Of a stretch of DNA of 64,000 nucleotides, positions 54,097-62,432 are shown piece by piece. Positions within the stretch are counted from its first letter, which is position 1. Each line of letters begins with the position of its first letter. The notes under the pieces were generated by a model. That model saw only the letters and a program-made list of their open reading frames with translations. It made no database searches and was not told the DNA's origin. Made by a program: the position numbers and the translations under genes. The DNA is from Pseudodesulfovibrio sp. S3 (GTDB lineage Bacteria; Desulfobacterota; Desulfovibrionia; Desulfovibrionales; Desulfovibrionaceae). The stretch is from contig NZ_QTZO01000011.1 in assembly GCF_004025585.1 (NCBI RefSeq), positions 37,024 through 101,023 of the forward strand, read 5' to 3'.

Positions 54097-55485
54097 ATGT
54101 TCCATGATGGCCCTTCGTCTGAGCAGTACCAGGCAATCCTGGAAAGCATTTCCGACGGCGTGTTCACCGTGGACACGGACTGGCGGATCACTTCGTTCAA
54201 TAACGCGGCGGAAAGGATCACCGGCATCCCCCGCAAGGAAGCCCTTGGCAGGCGTTGCTCCGACGTGTTTCGTTCTTCCATGTGCAATGACCTGTGCTGT
54301 CTGAGGGAGACCCAACGAACGGGTATGGCGCAGATTGGGCGCACAGGGTACATCATCGACGCGGCGGGCAACCGCATTCCCATCAGCCTGTCGACAGCCG
54401 TCTTGCGTGATGCAAACGGCAAGGTCATCGGCGGGGCCGAGACCTTCCGCGACCTGAGCGAAGTCGAAGCCCTGCGAAACGAGCTGGAAGGCCGCTTCCG
54501 CGTGGGCGATCTGGTCAGCCGCAGCCCTCGAATGCAGCGGGTATTCTCTTCACTCGACCCGGTGGCCGCCAGTTCGAGCACCGTGCTCATCCTCGGCGAA
54601 ACCGGGACCGGCAAGGAACTCATCGCCCGCACCATCCACGACCTGAGCCCGCGCAAGGACGGCCCCTTTGTGGCCATCAACTGCGGTGCTCTGCCCGAGA
54701 CCCTGCTGGAATCGGAACTGTTCGGCTACAAGGCCGGGGCCTTCACAGGGGCGACCAAGGACAAACCGGGCCGCTTTGCCCAGGCTGCGGGCGGCGTCCT
54801 GTTTCTCGACGAAATCGGCAACATCAGCCCGGCCATGCAGGTACGGCTGTTGCGGGTGCTCCAGGAACAGGCCTACGACCCACTGGGCAGCGTCGCACCG
54901 GAAAAGGCAGACGTGCGCATCATTGCCGCCACCAACAGCGACGTGGCCGAAATGGTCAGGCAAGGGACGTTCCGCGAAGACTTCTACTACCGAATCAACG
55001 TCGCCCGGGTGGAACTCCCCCCCCTTCGCCTGCGCAAGGAGGACATCCCGTTATTGTGCATGGACTTCATCCAGTATTTCAACGCGCTGCAAGGCAAGCA
55101 GGTAGACGGTCTCGCATCCGAGACCCTTTCCCTGCTCATGATCCACTCCTGGCCGGGCAATGTCCGGGAACTGCGCAACATCATTGAGCGCGCGTTCATC
55201 GTCTGCCATGAGGGATTGATCGAGCCGGGCCATCTTCCGCCAGACTTTTTCAGGATGACCGGCACGGTTGCAGCCCAAACATACGGAGGACTGGCCGGCG
55301 CGATAAAAAAACTGGAAATTCAGCTTATTCGGGATGCAGTCTCGCGCAACCAAGGCAACCGCCTTGCCGCCGCCAGGGAACTCGGCATCCATAAAAGCAC
55401 CTTGTTCAGAAAAATCAGCCAATTGGGTATTGACCTGCCTACCCGCAATGACAAAACGGGTCTGGATGGCCCGGACCAGAGGTAG
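54097..55485 (+). CDS. Sigma-54-dependent transcriptional activator (PAS-AAA-Fis)
   Basis: A 462-residue activator. The PAS domain (about 8-125) contains CSDVFRSSMCNDLCCLRETQRTG, a four-cysteine patch that may bind a metal, cluster or redox signal. The AAA+ domain follows with Walker A GETGTGKE (about 168), the sigma-54 contact loop GAFTGAT (about 222) and Walker B LFLDEIG. A Fis-type helix-turn-helix ends the protein (NRLAAARELGIHKSTLFRKI). It sits directly upstream of a promoter with a -24/-12 site, which it most likely drives. Confidence 0.95.
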   Translation: MFHDGPSSEQYQAILESISDGVFTVDTDWRITSFNNAAERITGIPRKEALGRRCSDVFRSSMCNDLCCLRETQRTGMAQIGRTGYIIDAAGNRIPISLSTAVLRDANGKVIGGAETFRDLSEVEALRNELEGRFRVGDLVSRSPRMQRVFSSLDPVAASSSTVLILGETGTGKELIARTIHDLSPRKDGPFVAINCGALPETLLESELFGYKAGAFTGATKDKPGRFAQAAGGVLFLDEIGNISPAMQVRLLRVLQEQAYDPLGSVAPEKADVRIIAATNSDVAEMVRQGTFREDFYYRINVARVELPPLRLRKEDIPLLCMDFIQYFNALQGKQVDGLASETLSLLMIHSWPGNVRELRNIIERAFIVCHEGLIEPGHLPPDFFRMTGTVAAQTYGGLAGAIKKLEIQLIRDAVSRNQGNRLAAARELGIHKSTLFRKISQLGIDLPTRNDKTGLDGPDQR

Positions 55486-55514
55486 CGAAAATGCGACCCC
55501 AACAACCCGGGAGA

Positions 55515-55598
55515 GTAGCAACAACGCGACCCCATGGACACCCCCTCCACTCTCCTCTTGCTATCAATTTTAGTTCAAGAACAGGGTGTTGCAACAAC
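55515..55598. promoter_or_regulatory. Paired upstream activator motifs
   Basis: GTAGCAACAAC (55515-55525) and GTTGCAACAAC (55588-55598) agree at 10 of 11 positions and lie about 125 and 50 nt before the predicted transcription start. The second contains the perfect palindrome TGTTGCAACA (55587-55596). They are candidate binding sites of the adjacent activator. Confidence 0.5.
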
Positions 55599-55618
55599 AA
55601 GAGCGCAATGGTGCGACT

Positions 55619-55634
55619 TGGCACGGTTGATGCT
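55619..55634 (+). promoter_or_regulatory. Sigma-54 promoter (-24/-12)
   Basis: TGGCACG-GTTG-ATGCT differs from the consensus TGGCACG-N4-TTGCT at one position. Transcription would begin near 55645, 18 nt before the ATG at 55663, and the ribosome site AAGGAG (55647-55652) would just be included. This position argues against any start upstream of 55663. Confidence 0.8.
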
Positions 55635-55662
55635 TTTCTGTTTGGCAAGGAGCAGAGCCGAC

Positions 55663-56202
55663 ATGAATGCAGCTTTCAGCATATGGGAAGAACGAATCGC
55701 ACCGGTCTTTGACGTGGCCTCTCAAGTGGCCATTGTCGACGAGGAGTCGGGCGACACTGAACCCGACCGGATATCACTGACCTGCCATGTGCCTGAGACA
55801 GTCATTTCCACTCTTCTCGGACGCCGGGTGTCCATTCTGATCTGTGGAGCCATTTCAAGACCGCTTCACGACACCTTTGTTTTACGGGGCATAGCGGTTC
55901 ATCCCTTTGTTGCCGGAGAACTGGCAACGGTGATCCGGGCATGGCGGGAAAAACGGCTGAAAGAGGATTGTTTTCGCATGCCGGGCTGCGGATATGCCGC
56001 AGATCGTGCACATGCCGGAGGCCATGGACAACGGTTCCGCCGGAGGGGCGGTTCGGGGTTGCCGTACGGAGCATCCGTCATCCCGACCGAAAACGCCATG
56101 TGCCGCTGCCCCATGTGCGGATACGCACTCGTGCACGAACCGGGCGTGCCCTGCTCAAGGCAACGGTGCCCCAACTGCCACGCGCCAATGGTGCGGGCGT
56201 AA
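55663..56202 (+). CDS. NifX/NafY-like (MTH1175-type) cluster-binding protein with zinc ribbon
   Basis: A 179-residue protein. Residues 1-105 match the dinitrogenase iron-molybdenum cofactor-binding fold: IAPVFDVASQVAIVDEE, LLGRRVSILICGAISRPLHDTFVLRGIAVHPFVAGELATVIRAW. A glycine/arginine/histidine linker follows, then a C-terminal CRCPMCGY...CPNCHAPMVR zinc-ribbon-like end. Single-domain relatives bind Mo- or Cu-containing clusters, for example the orange protein of Desulfovibrio. The start is fixed by the sigma-54 promoter. First gene of the putative regulon. Confidence 0.82.
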   Translation: MNAAFSIWEERIAPVFDVASQVAIVDEESGDTEPDRISLTCHVPETVISTLLGRRVSILICGAISRPLHDTFVLRGIAVHPFVAGELATVIRAWREKRLKEDCFRMPGCGYAADRAHAGGHGQRFRRRGGSGLPYGASVIPTENAMCRCPMCGYALVHEPGVPCSRQRCPNCHAPMVRA

Positions 56203-56223
56203 CCGTAATACAAGGAGGCAATC

Positions 56224-56559
56224 ATGCCACGCAGAGACGGAACAGGACCTAATGGGATGGGCTCGCGCTCAGGGCGCGGTCTTGGAATGTGCACCGGGGT
56301 CAACGCGCCCCGCTTCGGCGGAGGATTTGGCGCTGGCTACGGCATGGGCGGCGGCATGCGCGCCCGCAACGGCTCCGGCTTCGGATTCCGAGGCGGCAGG
56401 GGCTACGGCGGTGGCCGTGCATGGGGAAACACCCCTGCCTTTGGCGGCGGGTATCCCATGGCTCAATCATCCCTGGAAGAACGCGCAGCCACCCTGGAAG
56501 CCGAGCTGAAAACCCTGCGCCAACGTATGGCTGAAATGGAAAAGGAAAGCGCTGAATAG
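56224..56559 (+). CDS. DUF5320 small glycine-rich protein
   Basis: A 111-residue protein: MPRRDGTGPNGMGSRSGRGLGMC is the family start, then a long Gly/Arg/Met/Phe-rich low-complexity stretch, and finally a helical coiled-coil end (SSLEERAATLEAELKTLRQRMAEME). DUF5320 genes commonly accompany MTH1175-type proteins. It lies 21 nt after the NifX-like gene behind AAGGAGG. Confidence 0.88.
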   Translation: MPRRDGTGPNGMGSRSGRGLGMCTGVNAPRFGGGFGAGYGMGGGMRARNGSGFGFRGGRGYGGGRAWGNTPAFGGGYPMAQSSLEERAATLEAELKTLRQRMAEMEKESAE

Positions 56560-56638
56560 CCTTTCCCAAGACAACCTGTTTATGCGGCGGTGTACCCCAT
56601 ACACCGCCGTAAAACCTTATAAAATCATGGATTAAACA

Positions 56639-57115
56639 ATGGCCGACTTTGATGTTTTCGTAGACGATTTGCAACACCAGATTAACGAACAGGCAAAATC
56701 CGCCTATGGCGAGAAGGCCTTTGATCGGTGGTGTAAAACACCCCATCAGGGGAAACCGCCCGCCACGAATTGCCAAGGAACATCCACAGGCAAATGCGGC
56801 GACACCATAGACATCTTCCTTCACATCGAAAACGACGAAGTACGCGACGCCGGTTTTCTCACCAACGGTTGTGCATCCAGCATAATGAGCGGCTCCATGG
56901 CTGCCGAGCTGGCCCTGCTCAAACGGTGCGACGACCTGATTTCCGTTACCGGCGAAATGATTCGCGACAGCCTTGGCGGATTGCTCAAGGATGACGAACA
57001 CTGTGCCTGGTTGGCGGCAAACGCCCTGCACGACGCCGTGGGAGATTATTTCAAACGCAGCATACACCAAACCAAAGGGACTGGAAGCAACACTCCCCCA
57101 ACGGAGGCATCATGA
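56639..57115 (+). CDS. NifU/IscU-like iron-sulfur scaffold protein
   Basis: A 158-residue protein of the NifU N-terminal/IscU type. The three scaffold cysteines are in GKCGDTIDIFLHIEN (about 59), TNGCASSIMSGSMAAEL (about 78) and DEHCAWLAANALHDAV (about 122), with an aspartate after the first as in the family. The N-terminal 35 residues and a cysteine in NCQGT are extra. It is not next to a cysteine desulfurase; context points to assembly of the cluster carried by the NifX-like protein. It overlaps the CGGC gene by 4 nt. Confidence 0.88.
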   Translation: MADFDVFVDDLQHQINEQAKSAYGEKAFDRWCKTPHQGKPPATNCQGTSTGKCGDTIDIFLHIENDEVRDAGFLTNGCASSIMSGSMAAELALLKRCDDLISVTGEMIRDSLGGLLKDDEHCAWLAANALHDAVGDYFKRSIHQTKGTGSNTPPTEAS

Positions 57116-57486
57116 CCAAGATAGGCATCATCCGCTGTGAAAAAAACGAGAAAACCTGCCCGCTCACCGGATGCATCACCTGCCTGGAGCAACGTTCCCA
57201 AGCGTTCGGGTCCTATGACCAGACCCGACTGGCAGGCGTTTTCACCTGCCGCTGTGACGAGGACAACGTGGAAGACCTGGCCCGGATACTCAAGGCCAAG
57301 GGAGTCGAGGCCATCCACGTTCCCACTTGCCTGTTCGCCAACAAGGTGGACGGCAAATGGACCCTGGACGGCGGCGGACTCTGCGACAAACTCGACACGC
57401 TGCTCGACCGCATGCGCAACGCCTCCGGGCTTCCCTGCATCCAAGGCACGGCCCACCTGCCCGAAGGGTTTGTGCCTGAAGTTTGA
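57112..57486 (+). CDS. CGGC-domain protein
   Basis: A 124-residue protein beginning KIGIIRCEKNEKTCPLTGCITCLEQR, the CGGC-type start with clustered cysteines, and later FTCRCDEDNVEDLARILKAKGVEAIHVPTCLF. The fold is predicted Rossmann-like. The domain is common in anaerobes and has no known activity; the cysteines suggest metal or cluster handling. It is coupled to the NifU-like gene by an ATGA overlap. Confidence 0.87.
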   Translation: MTKIGIIRCEKNEKTCPLTGCITCLEQRSQAFGSYDQTRLAGVFTCRCDEDNVEDLARILKAKGVEAIHVPTCLFANKVDGKWTLDGGGLCDKLDTLLDRMRNASGLPCIQGTAHLPEGFVPEV

Positions 57487-57525
57487 TATTGTCTGCCTTC
57501 ACCCTTACCAACCGAGGAGTTTACC

Positions 57526-58023
57526 ATGCTCATGACCGATCTGCTTTCCAAGGAACAATGGACTGATTTTGAGAAAAGCCTGCACAACGATTGGGGTTTC
57601 AATGCTTGCGCCTACGACTCCAAGGGCATGACCTTTACCGGCTTCAAGAACTTTGTTAACCCGCTGTGTGCCGAGATCAAATCCCACCCCGAAGGCATCC
57701 AGGCCATCTGTTCGGTGGCGCACCAGAACATGGCCCGGCAGGCGCAAGCCACGAAGAAAACCGTCATCGAACAATGTGACGCAGGGCTGCTCAAGATTTG
57801 CACTCCGATCTTCGTGAAGGGTGAATTCATCGGCATTGTGGGCGGCTGTGGCCGGTTGCCCCAAGACTCTGAGGTCGAGACCTTCACGGTGCACAAGGCC
57901 ATTGGCGTGCCCCTTGAAACCCTGGAGAAACTGGCGCAAGAAGTACCGACCATCACCATGGAAAAAGCCCGGAATGTGGCTGCTTTCCTGGAAGGATTTG
58001 TGGCAGATATCCCCGCCGCCTGA
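57526..58023 (+). CDS. Stand-alone PocR-type sensor domain protein
   Basis: A 165-residue protein matching the PocR ligand-binding domain: LLSKEQWTDFEKSLHNDWGFNACAYDSKG, NPLCAEIKSHPEGIQAICSVAHQNM, EQCDAGLLKICTPIFVKGEFIGIVGGCGRL. The three or four conserved cysteines could bind a cofactor or metal. PocR domains usually sit in front of DNA-binding or kinase domains; here it stands alone, so it would signal through a partner. GGAG lies 6 nt before the ATG. Confidence 0.88.
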   Translation: MLMTDLLSKEQWTDFEKSLHNDWGFNACAYDSKGMTFTGFKNFVNPLCAEIKSHPEGIQAICSVAHQNMARQAQATKKTVIEQCDAGLLKICTPIFVKGEFIGIVGGCGRLPQDSEVETFTVHKAIGVPLETLEKLAQEVPTITMEKARNVAAFLEGFVADIPAA

Positions 58024-58075
58024 CATTGGCGCACATCCACGAACACTCACGACGAATCCAGAGAGGACACCTGCA

Positions 58076-58501
58076 ATGGACACTGCACTCACCGAGGAAC
58101 TGACAATGTTTCTCGACACATGGTCAACGGACCCCAATCGGACAAAGCCCTGTTTCCTGGCCTTCAAGGAACACCTTGAAAGCCTGGACGGCGTTCTCTT
58201 CAATTTCATAGCCCGCCCCGGCATCACCTATTCCCTTCGAGTGGCCCATGCCAATCAGCAAAAGCGGGGACTCTTCGCCATGGTGGACATCATTGATGAC
58301 GACCCGGCCGATCGGTGGCTTTCGGTCTGTTTCTACAATGAACTGGTGGACGACCCAAAGGGGTTGGGAGACGAAGTCCCAGGCGGCCTCCTGGGGGAAG
58401 ATGCCAAGTGTTTCGATTTGTACGAATCAGACGATTCCAAGATGGAATACATCAAGGACCGTCTCTGCGCCGCATGTGAAGCCGCATCCAGAGAGCACTA
58501 A
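58076..58501 (+). CDS. Conserved protein of unknown function
   Basis: A 141-residue acidic protein from the ATG at 58076 (GAGAGGA upstream). It shows FLAFKEHLESLDGVLFNFIARPGITYSLRVAHANQ, LFAMVDIIDDDPADRWLSVCFYNE and a C-terminal DRLCAACEAA. The mixture of beta strands and helices suggests a small sensor-like domain. I do not recognise a family. It is the last gene of the sigma-54-linked set, 52 nt after the PocR-like gene. Confidence 0.75.
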   Translation: MDTALTEELTMFLDTWSTDPNRTKPCFLAFKEHLESLDGVLFNFIARPGITYSLRVAHANQQKRGLFAMVDIIDDDPADRWLSVCFYNELVDDPKGLGDEVPGGLLGEDAKCFDLYESDDSKMEYIKDRLCAACEAASREH

Positions 58502-58602
58502 CCGGGCAGCAAGAAACCCAAGGGCCAGCCGCCATGGTCCAATGAACTGACACTCTAGAAATCAAATACGGGGACACGGCTCCCCTCTGCGCAATTCAAA
58601 GC

Positions 58603-58655
58603 GGATAGAAGGAAGGCGAACGTCGACATTGCCGACGATCGCCCTTTCTCTATCC
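58603..58655. terminator. Hairpin element with GGCGAACGTCG core, copy A
   Basis: Outer arms GGATAGA (58603-58609) and TCTATCC (58649-58655) enclose GGCGAACGTCG and CGACGATCGCC. The inner part is nearly the same as the hairpin at 62374-62404. It probably ends the preceding operon. The rest of the gap 58502-58988 holds regulatory sites noted separately but no gene. Confidence 0.65.
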
Positions 58656-58775
58656 GTTGCCGAAGCGGCCCGCCAGGGCCGAACTCCGATTCTCTACCGC
58701 CGTATTCCACAAGCTTGGCCAAGCCCCAGCCTTGGCAAGACTATCAAGCTACGGCACAATAAATACCTCTTCTTT

Positions 58776-58789
58776 TGGCAATATTGCCA
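58776..58789. promoter_or_regulatory. Perfect palindrome upstream of the HD-GYP operon
   Basis: TGGCAATATTGCCA is an exact 14-bp palindrome about 135 nt before the predicted sigma-54 transcription start, a normal distance for an activator site. Confidence 0.5.
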
Positions 58790-58889
58790 CATTCTTGCGA
58801 GATCTTTTTTTCGTGCAAAACCCTGCGAAAACAAGGGATAATACGGTAAATCGGATAAGATATTCGCATTCATGTGCAGGAAACGGCAC

Positions 58890-58905
58890 CGGCACACGGC
58901 TTGCA
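58890..58905 (+). promoter_or_regulatory. Sigma-54-like promoter of the HD-GYP/chemoreceptor operon
   Basis: CGGCACA-CGGC-TTGCA has perfect -12 and spacing and two mismatches in the -24 element. Transcription would begin near 58917, 72 nt before the ATG at 58989. Confidence 0.5.
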
Positions 58906-58988
58906 TTTCCACACATGCACTTTCACGCAACCCCGACTGAGGCAGCCGACAATCAACCCTTTCTCATTCCTGTCGATAAGGAAATCTC

Positions 58989-60326
58989 ATGCCAAGCAAC
59001 AAGGCAATCTTCAGCAGCATTCCCATTCCTGCGATTCTCTTGTCCCATGAAGGAAGCATATTGGAGTCGAACAAATACGCACAGACTCTTTTCTCTGAAG
59101 CAGGGAATCCAGACAGCATGACCAAAACCATACAAGATTGGTTGGGTGATGACGTAACAAGCTTCATAAAAACCACGGACAACACTGCCACCGTCGAGCG
59201 AATCTTTGAAAAAACCGGATATTGCCCCAGACGCTTCAAGATCAGCATGTCCAAAGTCGACTGCTTCGGGTTGAGGCCGGAGGCCATGGTCATATGCACT
59301 GACATCACCGAACGGTTCAAGGCCGAGGAAAAGATAAACCATCAAATGGAGATCATCAATTCCTCGAATGACGCCATGTTGTCCATATCCCTTGACGGGG
59401 CGATCTTCTTTGCCAACAGCAGTGCCTCGGAACTCTATGGTTATCCCACGGAAGAGTTGCTCGCCCGCTCCATCTACGATCTGACCCCGGCACACCTGAA
59501 AGACGAGATGCTTCAGGTGCTCAAAGAGGTAAAGGACGCCTGCCATGTTGTTCGCCTGGAAACGGTCCGGTGCAATCGAAAGGGACACGAGTTTCCGGTT
59601 TCGGACTCGTATTCGCCCATCGTGTCCAACGACAGGACCACTGCCGTGTCGCTGGTTTCCAGAGACATATCTGAACGCAAGGAGTCGGAACTGGCTCTCA
59701 GCACAAGTCACGCCAAGCTGCGAACCATTCTGGACGAAACGGTCAACGCCCTGTCCATGACCTTGGAGAAACGGGATCAATACACTGCGGGACACCAGCA
59801 AAAAGTGGCTTGCATCTCCCATGCGATAGGGCTGGACCTGGGACTGGATCAAGACACATTGGACTCCATCCATATCGCCGCAGTGCTGCATGACATCGGC
59901 AAGATATGCATTCCCATGGCCATCTTGAGCAAGCCTTCAGCCCTCTCGGTCAGCGAAGCGGGCCTGGTGCGGAATCACCCCGAAACCGGCCTCGACATCA
60001 TAAAGGATATCCCCTTCCCTTATCCCGTGGGGGACTTCATCCACCAACATCATGAGCGGATAGACGGCTCAGGGTACCCGGAAGGGCTCAAGGGAGATGC
60101 CATCTCTCTGGGGGCACGGATCATCGCCGTCGCCGATGTTCTGGAAGCCATGGGTGCACATCGCCCGTACCGACCTGCCTTGGGACTTGAGGCCGCCCTT
60201 GATGAACTGAAAACCTATAGTGGCATCAAATACGATCCAAATGTTTGTAGTGCGTTATTCGGCATTGTTGATCAGGGGGTCATCACTGCCCAAAAAGGAG
60301 AATTGGTCTTATGTCAGTCAAGATGA
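58989..60326 (+). CDS. PAS-PAS-HD-GYP signalling protein
   Basis: A 445-residue soluble protein: a first PAS-like segment (about 1-115), a second PAS domain (about 120-240; [19 protein letters not shown]), a short coiled coil, and an HD-GYP phosphodiesterase domain (about 250-430) with [14 protein letters not shown] and [19 protein letters not shown]. It is likely to degrade cyclic di-GMP in response to a cytoplasmic signal. It overlaps the chemoreceptor gene by 16 nt, so the two outputs are probably coordinated. AAGGAAA precedes the ATG. Confidence 0.93.
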   Translation: MPSNKAIFSSIPIPAILLSHEGSILESNKYAQTLFSEAGNPDSMTKTIQDWLGDDVTSFIKTTDNTATVERIFEKTGYCPRRFKISMSKVDCFGLRPEAMVICTDITERFKAEEKINHQMEIINSSNDAMLSISLDGAIFFANSSASELYGYPTEELLARSIYDLTPAHLKDEMLQVLKEVKDACHVVRLETVRCNRKGHEFPVSDSYSPIVSNDRTTAVSLVSRDISERKESELALSTSHAKLRTILDETVNALSMTLEKRDQYTAGHQQKVACISHAIGLDLGLDQDTLDSIHIAAVLHDIGKICIPMAILSKPSALSVSEAGLVRNHPETGLDIIKDIPFPYPVGDFIHQHHERIDGSGYPEGLKGDAISLGARIIAVADVLEAMGAHRPYRPALGLEAALDELKTYSGIKYDPNVCSALFGIVDQGVITAQKGELVLCQSR

Positions 60327-62350
60327 AGCTTATAGTCCTGCTCATTGTCTCCGTCAGCGGATATGCGCTCATTTTCACAGCCGATATGTTCGGCAAAAAA
60401 ACGACCGCAAGAATGGAAAGGCTGGAAAAAGAAGCCTCGCAGATCGAAATATCCATTCTACAGTGCAGACGGCAAGAAAAAAACTTTTTGCAACGGCTCG
60501 ATGAAAGCTACCTGGAAAAATTCGATGCAGCCTTTGCTCAAGCCGAACAGTCTCTTACCACCATACTCAACGAAGGCACGGAAATAGAAAAGCCGCTTGC
60601 CCATGCCAAGAACCAGCTTGAGAGCTATCGAAGCTCTTTTTACAAGCTGGTTGAAATCACCAAAGCCATCGGCCTGACAGAAACTCAGGGCTTTCGCTGG
60701 CAATTCATTGCTGCGGCCCGCGCCATGGAAGCCCAGTTCAAGACCCACTCCGAAGACGCGATACTCATCGCCCTGCTCCAGGTGAGGCGTCAGGAAAAAA
60801 ACTACATGATCAGGCATACGCCGAAAGAGCTGGATGCGGTCCACAAGAAAACAGCGGAGCTGACACGTCTGGTCAACAGTATCGACGTCGATGACGAGGA
60901 GCGCATGTCCATGTTGAGCGCGCTCACCACGTACATCACCGCCTTTGACAACTACACGAAAGCCCGGACCGAGAGTCAGGCAATCACCCAACAGCTTATC
61001 GAGAACACCAAAGTCCTGGACCCGATCATTACAGACACCCGCAACTATTTCACATCAATGAAAAAACGCTCCGATCAAACTGTCTCTACATGGTTGATAT
61101 CCATCGAGTTGATCACGGTCCTGGCAATAATCCTCATATCCATTTGGGTTATTCTATCAATCACACGCCCTCTTGCCTCATTGACGACCTATTCCAACAC
61201 TGTCGCAAGCGGCGATCTGGACGCTGCCCCCCATGGCCGTTTCCAAGCCGAATTCCGCGTATTATGCACCGACATCTCGAACATGGTTAAGGAACTCAAG
61301 CAGCGCCTCACCGAAGTCGAGGCCAAGCAGGTCGAAGCCCGGGAGCAAGCACACAACGCTCACCAGTCAATGCTGGAGGCCCGCAAACAGCAAGCGCATG
61401 CCGTTGTACTGCGGGACAAGATGAAAGATTCTGCGACCAGGGCGGAGAGCTTCACTCTCCGGGTCACGCAAAGCGCCGAAGAACTCTCAGCCATGATTGC
61501 ACAGGCAAAACAGGGGGCCGTGCTTCAGACTGAACATATGCAGCAGACAGCCACGGCCATGGAGGAGATGAATTGTGCGGTCCTCGAAGTAGCCAAAAGC
61601 GCAAGCGAGGCCTCAATGAATGCCCAGGAAACCAAGTCCAAGGCGCAAAACGGAGCACAGCTCGTGGAAAGCGTTGTCGCGGCCATCTCCAGGGTCAACG
61701 ACCACACCGACGAAATGCGCACCGGGATGGAAAACCTGGAACAACAAGTCCAGGGCATCGGGCAGGTAATGGATGTCATCAGCGAAATAGCCGACCAAAC
61801 CAACCTCCTGGCGCTTAATGCGGCAATCGAAGCCGCACGCGCCGGAGATGCCGGACGAGGTTTCGCAGTGGTCGCGGACGAGGTGCGCAAGCTGGCCGAG
61901 AAGACCATGTTGGCCACGCAGGAAGTGGGATGCAGCATCGAGGCTATCTGCGCCGCCTCCGAAGCCAACATCGACAACACCCGTGCCGCCGTTGAGGCTG
62001 TGGAGGAAAGCACGCGGCTCGCCATAGCAACCGGGGAGTCCCAAAAGGAAATCCTGAAGCTGGTGGAACTCAACACCATGCAGATCGAAGGGATAGCCTC
62101 TGCCTCGGAGGAACAATCCGCGACTTCGGACCAGATAAATATCGCCGTCATCGAAGTGAACAACATTGCGGAACAATCCCTGGAAGGCATGAACGCTTCT
62201 TTCGCCGCAGTACGGTCACTGACCTCCATGGCTGAAGAACTCAAGGCCATGATCAAAGACATGCTCCGGGAAGAAACATCCGATTCTGCCCAAGCAACCA
62301 TACCGGAGAGCGCTCTCGTATCAGCCGTCCCCTCCTCCATGAAAAGCTAG
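60311..62350 (+). CDS. Methyl-accepting chemotaxis protein
   Basis: A 679-residue chemoreceptor. A first membrane helix (about 5-24), a helical periplasmic domain of about 230 residues containing two repeats of (Q/R)RRQEKN(F/Y) (HBM-like, as in four-helix bimodular sensors), a second helix (about 262-285), a HAMP segment, and the signalling domain with [45 protein letters not shown]. The ligand is unknown; HBM sensors bind small acids in known cases. It overlaps the HD-GYP gene by 16 nt. Confidence 0.95.
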   Translation: MSVKMKLIVLLIVSVSGYALIFTADMFGKKTTARMERLEKEASQIEISILQCRRQEKNFLQRLDESYLEKFDAAFAQAEQSLTTILNEGTEIEKPLAHAKNQLESYRSSFYKLVEITKAIGLTETQGFRWQFIAAARAMEAQFKTHSEDAILIALLQVRRQEKNYMIRHTPKELDAVHKKTAELTRLVNSIDVDDEERMSMLSALTTYITAFDNYTKARTESQAITQQLIENTKVLDPIITDTRNYFTSMKKRSDQTVSTWLISIELITVLAIILISIWVILSITRPLASLTTYSNTVASGDLDAAPHGRFQAEFRVLCTDISNMVKELKQRLTEVEAKQVEAREQAHNAHQSMLEARKQQAHAVVLRDKMKDSATRAESFTLRVTQSAEELSAMIAQAKQGAVLQTEHMQQTATAMEEMNCAVLEVAKSASEASMNAQETKSKAQNGAQLVESVVAAISRVNDHTDEMRTGMENLEQQVQGIGQVMDVISEIADQTNLLALNAAIEAARAGDAGRGFAVVADEVRKLAEKTMLATQEVGCSIEAICAASEANIDNTRAAVEAVEESTRLAIATGESQKEILKLVELNTMQIEGIASASEEQSATSDQINIAVIEVNNIAEQSLEGMNASFAAVRSLTSMAEELKAMIKDMLREETSDSAQATIPESALVSAVPSSMKS

Positions 62351-62373
62351 GGAAGTCTCTCGAAACAAAGAAA

Positions 62374-62404
62374 GGGCGAACGCCGGTAATGCCGACGTTC
62401 GCCC
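62374..62404. terminator. Hairpin terminator with GGGCGAACG core, copy B
   Basis: GGGCGAACG pairs with CGTTCGCCC, with CCGG/CCG inner pairing, followed by TGTTTGTT. It separates two convergent genes and resembles the hairpin at 58603. Confidence 0.85.
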
Positions 62405-62432
62405 TGTTTGTTGGTTATGGGACGGTTACAGT

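Noticed and set aside
55534..55662. 43-residue upstream extension of the NifX-like protein
   Set aside because: The sigma-54 promoter and the AAGGAG ribosome site lie inside it, and the family fold begins at the ATG at 55663.
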